Assembly: GCA_944474755.1 (NCBI GenBank)
Contig: OX104123.1
Span: forward strand, 68,813,898-68,877,897
Reading direction: 5' to 3'
DNA length: 64,000 bases
Origin: Limnoperna fortunei
Lineage: Eukaryota; Mollusca; Bivalvia; Mytilida; Modiolidae
Each line of letters begins with the position of its first letter. Positions within the stretch are counted from its first letter, which is position 1. Below the pieces are notes generated by a model. That model ran no database searches, was not told the origin of the DNA, and saw nothing but the letters and a program-made list of their open reading frames with translations. Below, in pieces: positions 14,901-25,700 of the stretch. Both the position numbers and the translations under genes were made by a program.

Positions 14901-16814
14901 GGTCTTTGCTAGATGGTTGTATACCACAATTAATGGTCTTTGCTTTGTAGTAGGATACCACAATTAATAGTCTTTGCTTGATGGTAGTATACCACAATTA
15001 ATGGTCTTTGCTTGATGGTAGGATACCACAATGAATGGTCTTTGCTTGATGGTAGGATACAACAACTAATGGCTTTTGCTTGATGGCAGTATACCACAAT
15101 TAATGCTCTTTGCTTTATAGTAGGATACCACAATTAATGGCCTTTGCTTGATGGTAGAATACCACAATTAATGGTCGTTGCTTAATGGCAGGATACCACA
15201 ATTAATGGTCTTTGCTTGATGGTAGTATACCACAATTAATGGTCTTTGCTTTATAGTAGGATACCACAATTAATGGTCTTTGCTAGATGGTTGTATACCA
15301 CAATTATTGGTCTTTGCTAGATGGTTGTATACCACAATTAATGGTCTTAGCTTGATGGTTGTATACCACATTTAATGGTCTTTGCTAGATGGTTGTATAC
15401 CACAATTAATGGTCTTTGCTTGATGGTAGTACACCACAATTAATGGTCTTTGCTAGATGGTTGTATACCACAATTAATGGTCTTTGCTTGATGGTAGGAT
15501 AGCACAATTAATGCTCTTTGCTTGATGGTTGTATACCACAATTATTGGTCTTTGCTTTATGGTTGTATACCACAATTATTGGTCTTTGCTTTATAGTAGG
15601 ATACCACAATTAATAGTCTTTGCTAGATGGTAGTATACCACAATTAATGGTCTTTGCTTGATGGTAGGATACCACAATTAATGGTGTTTGTTTTATGGTA
15701 GGATACCACAATTAATGGTCTTTGCTAGATGGTTCTATACCACAATTAATGGTCTTTGCTTGATGGTTGTATACCACAATTGATGGTCTTTGCTAGATGG
15801 TTGTAGACCACAGTTAATGGTCTGTGCTTGATGGTTGTATACCACAATTATTGGTCTTTGCTTGATGGTAGGATACCACAATTAATGGTCTTTGCTAGAT
15901 GGTTGTATACCACAATTAATGGTCTTGGCTTGATGGTTGTATACCACAATTTACGGTCTTTGCTAGATGGTTGTATACCACAATTAATGGTCTTTGCTTG
16001 ATGGTAGTATACCACAATTAATGGTCTTTGCTTGATGGTTGTATACCACAATTAATGGTCTTTGCTTGATGGTAGTTTACCACAATTAATGGTCTTTGCT
16101 TGATGGTTGTATGCCACAATTATTGGTCTTTGCTTGATGGTAGTATACCACAATTAATGGTCTTTGCTTGATGGTAGGATACCACAATTAATGGTCTTTG
16201 CTTGATGGTAGGATACCACAATTAATGGTCTTTGCTTGATAGTAGTATACCACAATTATTGGTCTTTGCTTGATGGTTGTATACCACAATTAATGGTCTT
16301 TGCTTGATGGTAGTATACCACAATTAATGGTCTTTGCTTGATGGTAGGATACCACAATTAATGGTCTTTGCTTGATGGTAGGATACCACAATGAATGGTC
16401 TTTGCTTGATGGTAGGATACAACAATTAATGGCTTTTGCTTGATGGCAGTATACCACAATTAATGCCCTTTGCTTTATAGTAGGATACCACAATTAATGG
16501 CCTTTGCTTGATGGTAGTATACTACAATTAATGGTCTTTGCTTTATAGTAGGATACAAAAATTAATGGCTTTTGCTTGATGGTAGTATACCAAAAATAAT
16601 GGCCTTTGCTTGATGGAAGGATACCACAATTAATGGCCTTTGATTGATGGTAGGATACCACAATTAATGACCTTTGCTTTATAGTAGGATACAACAATTA
16701 ATGGCCTTTGATTGATGGTAGGATACCACAATTAATGGTCTTTGCTTTATAGTAGTATTCCACAATTAATGGCCTTTGCTTTATAGTAGGATACCACAAT
16801 AAATGGACTTTGCT
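5901..16814. repeat. Giant 34-bp minisatellite (about 320 copies) with higher-order structure
   Basis: The unit is 'ttgatggtaggataccacaa' followed by 'ttaatggtctttgc' (34 bp), repeated over 10.9 kb with about 5-15% divergence between neighbours. Diagnostic variants (cgttgcttaatggcag, gctttatagtag, gatagcac, ttttccat) recur in fixed order. They show a duplicated block of about 2.9 kb (6330-9190 and 12552-15411, offset 6222 then 6221 bp) flanking about 1.05-1.19 kb higher-order repeats (landmarks 9201, 10391, 11445). The many minus-strand 204-bp open frames equal two turns of 3 x 34 bp and are not genes. No mobile-element ends were recognised at either border. Confidence 0.98.
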
Positions 16815-17738
16815 TATTTTACCAATGCAATCTATAATGCTTTGAGGGTACTTTTGGTTTTTTTAAGAAGAGTCTTTGAAGAATTGTGAAACATGTTATT
16901 GTGGATTAGGATAAACTAAAAGTTGAGATGGTAATAAGTATGTCCGATACTAATCATGTATACTAATCATGTTCGGGCTATAACTTTTTATAACCAACAA
17001 CCAAAAATGAAGCAACTACAGCAATGGCCCTGATGTGGTACATGCATTTCAAAAGAAATGGTGGGTTAATCCAGGTTTTATGGCATTTCAAACCTCCCGC
17101 TTCCTTTACTGTACTTGGAACCATACTAGGATACCCTCTCGTTGGGGGTTGTCAGGTCATAATACAGAAAGCCTGACCACAGACCGTAGTGGGTGACGTG
17201 TTTGGAGAATGCCACACTCCTTGCACGATAAAGACCCCTTTTGCAGATTTCGAAAGAGTAGGCTCATTGTAGACACTACAAAAGGCTAAATTCTCTTACC
17301 CTACCCAATACTCTATACTCTTCCAGAGGCAGTAAAATTGTGTTCCCTATATCCCATTCCACCCTTTTTAGCTCGCGTGGACTAAAGGTCCATGTGACCT
17401 TTTGCCATCACTTGGCGTCCGCCGTCTGTTCTCTAATAAAACCACTGGACAATTTTTTTCAAACTTGGCCACAATCATCATTAGGGTACCTAGTTTCAAA
17501 TTTGTACCCAGGTTGTTGGTCGACGGACAAAGGTGGCCACTGTTACTAAAAATAGAGCATGCTGTCAACACACATTTTTGGTCAATATCTTTATAATAGC
17601 TATAAAGAAAACCGTTACCTCAAATTGATCAGCACAGTAAGCTCTACAACAGTTGCTTTTAGTCTGAAGATGTGTAATGGCTTCCTGTAGACGTTATTGC
17701 CTGAAATTATGATTGTTGACAAAATATTCAATTTTTAT
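16815..17738. other. Dispersed-repeat fragments between two arrays
   Basis: About 17140-17235 resembles, on the opposite strand, the element at 53757-54285. About 17385-17640 starts with 'aaggtccatgtgaccttttg' and 'catcacttggcgtcc', which I recall as a repeat common in mollusc genomes. The overlapping short open frames (17340-17596, both strands) look like repeat sequence, not genes. Confidence 0.5.
17140..17235 (-). mobile_element. Fragment of a mollusc interspersed repeat (minus orientation)
   Basis: 'ggggttgtcaggtcataata' and 'cctgaccacag', then 'aatgccacactccttgcacg', correspond by eye to the reverse complement of about 54000-54105. Both ends are truncated. Orientation is given relative to the longer copy at 53757-54285. 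Confidence 0.6.
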
Positions 17739-20700
17739 ACCCCGCCACACAAAGTGGCGGAATATGATGTTATACACTCCGTATGAATATGAATGTCCGT
17801 CTGTCCGTGCCTGGTGGTTCCAGATGATTACTTGAAAACGCGTCAACAGATTTTGTTTAAACTTTGCACATCTGTTAGGTACTATAAAATAAAGATCAAA
17901 TTCAATTTTCAGCACAATCCAATTTGTAGTTTTCGACTTGGGCCAATTCAAATTTTTTTGGTGGTTTCCAGATGATAATTTGAAAACGTGTCAACAGATA
18001 TTGTTAAAGCTTTGCACAGCTGTTAAATACTTTAAAATGCTAATCAGGTTTAATTTTCAGCCCCATCTCATTTGTAGTTTTTGAATTGTGCCAATTTGAA
18101 TTTATTTTATAGGTCCAAGGTGCAGGTAAAATTGTCTTCTGAGATGGACTGTGTTCCTATAGGCTGATTTGTAATTCAGTGAGATGGAATGTGTTCCTAT
18201 AGGCTGATTTGTAATTCACTGAGATGGACTGTGTTCCTATAGGCTGATTTGTAACTCACTGAGATGGACTGTGTTCCTATAGGCTGATTTGTAATTCACT
18301 GAGATGGGCTGAGTTCCTATAGGCTGATTTGTAATTCAGTGAGATGGACTGAAATCCTATAAGCTGATTTGTAATTCAGTGGGACGGACTGTGTTCCTTT
18401 AGGCTGATTTGTAATTCGGTGAGATGGACTGTGTTCCTATAGGCTGATTTGTAATTCAGTGAGAGGGACTGTGTTCCTTTAGGCTGATTTGTAATTCGGT
18501 GAGATGGACTGTGTTCCTATAGGCTGATTTGTAATTCAGTGAGAGGGACTGTGTTCCTATAGGCTGATATGTAATTCAGTGAGATTGGCTGTTTTCCTAT
18601 AGGCTGATTTGTAATTCACTGAGATGGACCGTGTTCCTATAGGCTGATATGTAATTCAGTGAGATGGACTGTGTTCCTATAGGATGATTTGTAATTCAGT
18701 GAGATGGACTGTGTTCCTATAGGCTGATATGTAATTCAGTGAGATGGGCTGTGTTCCTATAGGCTGATTTGTAATTCAGTGAGATGGACTGTTTTCCTAT
18801 AGGCTGATTTGTAATTCAGTGGGATGGACTGTGTTCCTTTAGTCTGATTTGTAATTCAGTGAGATGGGCTGTTTTCGTATAGGCTGATTTGTAATTCACT
18901 GAGACGGACTGTGTTCCTATAGGCTGATATGTAATTCAGTGAGATGGACTGTGTTCCTATAGGATGATTTGTAATTCAGTGAGATGGACTGTGTTCCTAT
19001 AGGCTGATATGTAATTCAGTGAGATGGGCTGTGTTCCTATAGGCTGATTTGTAATTCAGTGAGATGGACTGTGTTTCTATAGGCTGATTTGTAATTCAGT
19101 GAGATGGACTGTGTTCCTATAGGCCGATTTGTAATTCAGTGAGATGGACTGTGTTCCTATAGGCTGATTTGTAATTCATTGAGATGGACTGTGTTCCTAT
19201 ATGCTGATATGTAATTCAGTGAGATGGACTGTGTTCCTATAGGATGATTTGTAATTCAGTGAGATGGACTGTGTTCCTATAGGCTGATATGTAATTCAGT
19301 GAGATGGGCTGTGTTCCTATAGGCTGATTTGTAATTCAGTGAGATGGACTGTTTTCCTATAGGCTGATTTGTAATTCAGTGGGATGGACTGTGTTCCTTT
19401 AGTCTGATTTGTAATTCAGTGAGATGGGCTGTTTTCGTATAGGCTGATTTGTAATTCACTGAGACGGACTGTGTTCCTATAGGCTGATATGTAATTCAGT
19501 GAGATGGACTGTGTTCCTATAGGCTGATTTGTAATTCAGTGAGATGGACTGTGTTCCTATAGGCTGATATGTAATTCAGTGAGATGGGCTGTGTTCCTAT
19601 AGGCTGATTTGTAATTCAGTGAGATGGACTGTGTTTCTATAGGCTGATTTGTAATTCAGTGAGATGGACTGTGTTCCTATAGGCCGATTTGTAATTCAGT
19701 GAGATGGACTGTGTTCCTATAGGCTGATTTGTAATTCATTGAGATGGACTGTGTTCCTATATGCTGATTTGTAATTCACTGAGATGGACTGTGTTCCTAT
19801 AGGCTGATTTGTAATTCACTGAGATGGACTGAGTTCCTATAGGCTGATTTGTAATTCAGTGAGATGGACTGAAATCCTATAAGCTGATTTGTAATTCAGT
19901 GAGATGGACTGTGTTCCTATAGGCTGATTTGTAATTCAGTGAGATGGACTGTGTTCCTATAGGCTGATTTGTAATTCAGTGAGATGGACTGTGTTCCTAT
20001 AGGCTGATTTGTAATTCAGTGGGATGGACTGTGTTCCTTTAGGCTGATTTGTACTTCGGTGAGATGGACTGTGTTCCTATAGGCTGATTTGTAATTCAGT
20101 GAGATGGACTGTGTTCCTATAGGCTGATATGTAATTCAGTGAGATGGGCTATTTTCCTATAGGCTGATTTGTAATTCACTGAGATGGACTGTGTTCCTAT
20201 AGGCTGATATGTAATTCAGTGAGATGGACTGTGTTCCTATAGGATGATTTGTAATTCAGTGAGATGGACTGTGTTCCTATAGGCTGATATGTAATTCAGT
20301 GAGATGGGCTGTGTTCCTATAGGCTGATATGTAATTCAGTGAGATGGACTGTGTTCCTATTGGATGATTTGTAATTCAGTGAGACGGACTGTGTTCCTAT
20401 AGGCTGATTTGTAATTCAGTGAGATGGACTGTGTTCCTGTAGGCTGATTTGTAATTCAGTGAGATGGACTGTGGTCCTGTAGGCTGATTTGTAATTCAGT
20501 GAGACGGAGTGTGTTCCTGTAGGCTGATTTGTAATTCAGTGAGAAGAAATGTGTTCCTATAGGCCAATTTGTAATTCAGTGAGATGGACTGTGGTCCTGT
20601 AGGTTGATTTGTAATTCAGTGAGATGGAATGTGTTCCTGTAGGCTGATTTGTAATTCAGTGAGATGGACTGTGGTCCTATAGGATGATTTGTAATTCAGT

Positions 20701-21148
20701 GAGATGGACTGTGTTCCTATAGGCTGATTTGTAATTCACTGAGATGGACTGTGTTCCTATAGGCTGATTTGTAATTCACTGAGATGGACTGTGTTCCTAT
20801 AGGCTGATTTGTAATTCTCTGAGATGGACTGTGTTCCTATAGGATGATTTGTAATTCAGTGAGATGGACTGTGTTCCTGTAGGCTGATTTGTAATTCAGT
20901 GAAATGGACTGTGGTCCTATAGGATGATTTGTAATTCAGTGAGATGGACTGTGTTCCTACAGGCTGATTTGTAATTCAGTGAGATGGACTTGTTCCTATA
21001 GGCTGATTTGTAATTCACTGAGATGGACTGTTATCCTATAGGCTGATTTGTAATTCTCTGAGATGGACTGTGTTCCTATAGGCTGATTTGTAATCACTGA
21101 GATGGACTGTGTTCATGAATAATAAAAACAATGCAACGTGGCGGGGTA
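17738..21148. mobile_element. MITE-like element with expanded 40-bp core
   Basis: The ends are perfect 11-bp inverted repeats: 'taccccgccac' (17738-17748) and 'gtggcggggta' (21138-21148). If the outer TA is the target duplication, the TIR is 9 bp (CCCCGCCAC). Next to the left end, 'ccgccacacaaagtggcgg' folds on itself. About 390 bp of left arm includes two diverged copies of 'ggtttccagatgata' and 'ttgaaaacg'. The array follows, and a right arm of only some 30 bp closes the element. No transposase is encoded. Comparable short elements with tandem cores are known in bivalves; the link to a named family is inference. Confidence 0.6.
18139..21115. repeat. 40-bp minisatellite (about 74 copies)
   Basis: Units read 'gagatggactgtgttcctat' then 'aggctgatttgtaattcagt'. 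The 40-bp phase is kept without an indel for more than 2.8 kb, until a 1-bp loss near 20991. Each intact unit contains the palindrome CCTATAGG. The 'aggatgattt' variant at 18681, 18961 and 19241 and repeated variant strings 560 bp apart (19071/19631) show a 7-unit (280-bp) and 14-unit higher-order period. Confidence 0.98.
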
Positions 21149-21850
21149 CATATTTTCACAATATAACTTGAAAACTAGATTGATATTGTAAATTGTTAAA
21201 ATGATCAGCTAGACAATTTTTTATGAAATTTTCAGTGTTTTGCCATGTAACCTCAAAACTAGCTAGAGTGAAACTGTAAATAGCAAAAATGATCAGCAAT
21301 ACATGTCCTACAATTCACACTTGGTCTAAATTGTCAGAGTTATTGGAGTTATTGCCCTTTGATTACGATTTTTTTAATCAAAATTGGACATTTGAACCAG
21401 CGGTCCATACAATGTCTCCATAAAGAAATACTTCATTAAACTTGTACAAGTGTAGCATTAAAAATGAAGGTAATAACAAAACACCGAACACCGATGAAAC
21501 TGTTAAATCCAATCCACAAATCAAAGTACGAGAAACCGGCAAACATCAGAACCAACAATCAAAAATATTTTTAAAAAGGACGGTTTACTAGTGATCTAAT
21601 GTTGTACATTCGAATAACCTTTAGTACGTTTGCATAACTTGAGCACAAATTGAATGCTAAAGGTTAACGATTCCTTTAAAATACTGTTGCTCCCCAACAA
21701 TATTCAAATGACAGCAATATTAACGTGTCTAACCAACAGATCAAAGTCGATAGGAACAAATCTGAGGAGGAACGGAGATTGCTGTCGACCTTAACATCTG
21801 GTTCCTGCCAAATCTCCGAAAATAGATAATTATCATTTGTTCCTCCCTAA
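21149..21850. other. Unique/dispersed-repeat spacer before the 23-bp array
   Basis: Two diverged copies of a 'ctaga..gaaactgtaaat..aaaatgatcagc' motif occur at about 21150-21300. At 21782-21809 a unit of the neighbouring 23-bp repeat appears in inverted orientation ('gtcgaccttaacatctggtt' then 'cctgcc'). No coding signal. Confidence 0.5.
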
Positions 21851-22367
21851 TCTGAGGCAGTAACTAGATCTTAAACTCGGCAGAAATTAGACCAGAGGTT
21901 AATGTCTACAGGAACCAGAGATTAATGTCTACGGGAACCAGAGATTAAAGTCGGCAGAAAAGAAGTCGAAGTCGACAGGACCTAGAGATAAAAGTCTATA
22001 GGAACCAGAGACTAAACTCGACAGGAACCTGATATTAAGTTTACAGGAACCAGACAAAAGAAGTCGACAGAAAACAGAGATTAAAGTCGGCAGGAACCAG
22101 AAATTAAAGTCTACAGGAACCAGAGATTAAATTCGATAGAAACCAGAAGTGAAAGTCGCCAGGAACCAGAGGTTAAATTCTACGGAACCAGAGATTAATG
22201 TCTACAGGAACCAGAGGTTAAAGTTGGCAGGAAACAGAACTTAAGGTCGAAAGGAACTAGAGATTAGTCGGCAGAAACCAGAAGTCAAAGTCGACAGGAC
22301 CTAGAGATTAAAATCTACAGGAAACAGAGGTTAAAGTCGGCAGGAACCAGAGATTAAAGTCTACAGG
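21851..22367. repeat. 23-bp minisatellite, left part (split by the LTR element)
   Basis: Units are 'aggaaccagagattaaag' plus 'tctac' or 'tcggc' (23 bp), about 22 copies and more diverged at the left border. The array stops at 22367 where the 5' LTR begins and resumes in phase at 27121 after the 3' target duplication. It was therefore one array before the retrotransposon inserted. Confidence 0.95.
22363..22367. repeat. 5' target site duplication ACAGG
   Basis: ACAGG immediately before the 5' LTR is repeated at 27121-27125 immediately after the 3' LTR. A 5-bp duplication is typical of Ty3/Gypsy integration. Removing the element and one copy restores a continuous 23-bp unit. Confidence 0.95.
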
Positions 22368-22654
22368 TGTAATGTTTATACTAACTATTTATCATTTGGT
22401 TGCTTTCATCAGATAAAACTTTGAAGTGTCAGAAGTAATTAATTTTATGATGTTTAGTAATGTTTCTGTCTAGGGTTTGTTTATCTTAAACATGTGCACT
22501 TGGAATAGGGGCGTAACTTTCTCATGTCAATCCAGCTATCACTTTCATGAAATTCATATATTGTAACTCTTGTGTGTATGTAGACCGTTGAACAATAAAC
22601 ATGTAATTTCTAATAGTGTGATTAATTATGTTAAAGAACCCAAAAAATATTACA
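22368..22654 (+). repeat. 5' LTR
   Basis: 287 bp, starting TGTAATG and ending ATTACA, so it has the canonical TG...CA ends with a 5-bp inverted repeat (TGTAA/TTACA). It contains 'caataaac' (AATAAA), a likely polyadenylation signal, near 22594. It is identical by eye to 26834-27120. Confidence 0.97.
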
Positions 22655-22655
22655 T

Positions 22656-22673
22656 TGGCGACGAGGATGGGAT
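22656..22673 (+). promoter_or_regulatory. Primer binding site
   Basis: TGGCGACGAGGATGGGAT lies 1 bp after the 5' LTR. It starts TGG, as expected for pairing with the CCA end of a tRNA primer. The primer tRNA was not identified. Confidence 0.75.
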
Positions 22674-22738
22674 AATTGGACATTATTAGATAGACTGTTT
22701 TTGTGAAGTCTGCTGAAATATAAAAGACACACCTGAAA

Positions 22739-25700
22739 ATGCCGACTTACGGTAGAATTGAGGAATTTAAGTTCGAAAACAATTTCGAGGAATATACTGA
22801 ACGATTAGAAGAATATTTTACGGCAAATGAAATTGATGAAACTGACAAACAAAAATCGATATTTTTAACTGTTTGCGGAGAAAAAGTTTATAGTTTACTT
22901 AGGAATTTATGTGCTCCTGACAAACCGAATTCAAAAACTTATGCAGTATTAAAGAAAATATTGACAGACCACTTAAGACCAAAGCCGTTAATTATTGCCG
23001 AGCGTTATAAATTTCACCAGAGGAAGCAAGAAAGTAATGAAAAAGTTCGGGATTATCTAGCAAATCTGAGAAAGTTAGCAGACTCATGTGACTTTAAAGG
23101 ATTTCTTGAAGAAGCACTAAGAGACCGATTTGTTTGTGGATTGTATTCTAAGCAAATACAACGGAAACTATTGTCAGAAAGAGAATTGACATTACAAAAA
23201 GCTTTTGAAATAGCAGTTGGAATGGAAACCGCGGAGAAGGAAAGTAATGACTTCCGAGCTGAAGTGTCGTCAACTACCAACAAAGTGACATTGAAGCCAT
23301 CTAACACCGAGTGTTACTGTTGTGGAAAGACAGGTCACAGGGCCGAAAGTTGTTTTTACCGAAATTCCAAATGTCATAAATGTGGGGAAATTGGACATTT
23401 AAGTCGAAAGTGTAAGAAGCCATCACGAAAAACCAGCGAAAAGGAAAGAAACCCACATAAGTTTCAGAAAAAGCGAAATAAATTCAAGGCAAAATCGTCT
23501 AAAGTTCATCAAGTTGACAAAGAATCAGAGTCATCAGACAACGAAAACTCATATGAAGTCTTCACCATCAAAACTTTCCGAACATCGTCAAACAATGAAA
23601 TAAAGGTGCAAGTGAAAATTGAAAATCAAGATTATGAAATGGAATTAGACACAGGTGCAGCATTGTCGTTAATCAGTGAGAGTCATTATCACAAATATTT
23701 CTCTCATGTACCGCTACAGAAAACAGATGTGAAATTAAACACCTATACTGGAGATTCAATTACCGTGGTAGGAGAATTAATTGTCAATGTGGAGTATAAT
23801 CTGCAATTTGAATTACTGCCGTTAATTGTTGTGAAAGATGGGCCGTCATTGTTTGGAAGAAATTGGCTGTCAAAGATAACCTTAGATTGGAGGCATATCA
23901 GGTCAGTCAGCATGCCAAGTTCAGTTAAGGACAAGGTGAATAAACTCATGAAGTTAGATGTGTTTAAAGATGAATTAGGCACTGTCAAAGGTATAACAGC
24001 GTCACTGAAGCTGAAGGATGGAGCCGTGCCGAAGTTTTTCAAACCACGACCGGTACCGTATGCAATGCGTGACAAAGTTGCCGACGAAATAAAGCGACTT
24101 GAAAGGGAAGGAATACTCGAGAAAATAAAATTTTCCGAATGGGGTGCACCGATTGTGCCAGTGTTGAAACCCGATGGAAGCGTTAGAATTTGCGGAGACT
24201 ACAAAGTTACTATAAATCCGTGTTTAGAAGTGCCGCAGTATCCGTTACCGAAAGCCGAGGATTTGTTTTCACGTTTAAATGGTGGTCAGAAGTTCACCAA
24301 GTTGGACCTATCGCAAGCATATCAACAAGTGTTACTTGATGAAGATTCACGAAATCTTGTCACTATCAATACTCATTTGGGCTTATTCCGTTATACAAGA
24401 TTACCGTTTGGAGCTGCGTCTAGTCCTGCAATTTTTCAGGAATTGATGGATAAAGTGCTTGAAGGAATAGATAGTGTTGGATGTATTCTTGATGATTTAA
24501 TTATCACGGGAAAAAATGATGAAGAGCATCTGAGAAATGTTGAAATTGTGTTAAACCGTCTAAGCGAATATGGCTTAAGGTTGAAAAAGTCAAAATGTTC
24601 AATCATGAAGCCCGAAATTGAATACTTTGCATTCATTGTGAATAAGGATGGTATCCAGGCATCTCCGAGAAAGGTTGAAGCGATGTTGAAATTACCTAAA
24701 CCGACCAATGTGAAAGAGTTGCAGTCTTGGCTTGGATGTGTTAATTATTATAGGAAGTTTTGTCCAGATATGCCAACGGTGTTACAACCTCTGAATGAGT
24801 TGTTAGCCAAGAAATCAAAATGGAAATGGAATGAAAAGTGTGATAAGTCATTCAGGCAAATTGGTGAAATGCTAAGCTCAAAATCAGTGTTAGCTCATTA
24901 TGATCCAAATGAAAAAGTACAACTGGCTGTTGATGCATCACCATATGGATTAGGTTGTGTGATTTCACATGTCTATGATAATGGAGAAGAACGACCAATT
25001 GCATATGCATCGCGTACCTTATCTAGTGCTGAAAGGAATTATTCTCAGATTGAACGGGAAGCTTTAGGAATTATTTTTGGAGTTACTCGTTTTCATCAAT
25101 ACTTGTACGGAAGGAGGTTTACATTAGTTACGGATAATAAACCGTTAGCGTTGTTACTTGGGCCGAAGACGGGAATACCAATGTTAGCCGCTGCAAGAAT
25201 ACAAAGATGGGCAATTCAACTAAGTGGATATGAGTATGAGGTGAAATGCAAATCGTCTAGTGAAAACGCAAATGCAGATGGATTATCGAGACTACCGTTG
25301 AGAGAGGAGCGTTGTGAATCACAATTCAACATATTTTGGGAAGAAGTTGAAAAACGGAATCTGCAGACTTTGAGGGAATTACCTGTTAGCGCAAAAGAAA
25401 TTAAACGGGAAATAGAGAAAGACAAAACATTGTTGCAAGTCGTTCACAATACCTTGTATGGGTGGCCGAAATTTGCAGAGTTTTCAGCCGACCTGAGACC
25501 ATATTATCGGATCAAAGACGAAATCTCAATGGAAGAAGGATGTTTATTGCGTGGACTAAGAGTAATTGTTCCAGAGAAATTCAGAGAGGAAGTACTAAAG
25601 GAACTTCACGTCAATCATCCTGGAATCGTTCGTATGAAAGGACTAGCTAGAATGCATGTTTGGTGGCCTAATTTGGACATTGACATTGAGACAACCGTTA

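Noticed and set aside
5901..16814. CRISPR-like array
   Set aside because: Direct repeats have no unique spacers, the sequence is eukaryotic and there are no cas genes; it is a plain minisatellite.
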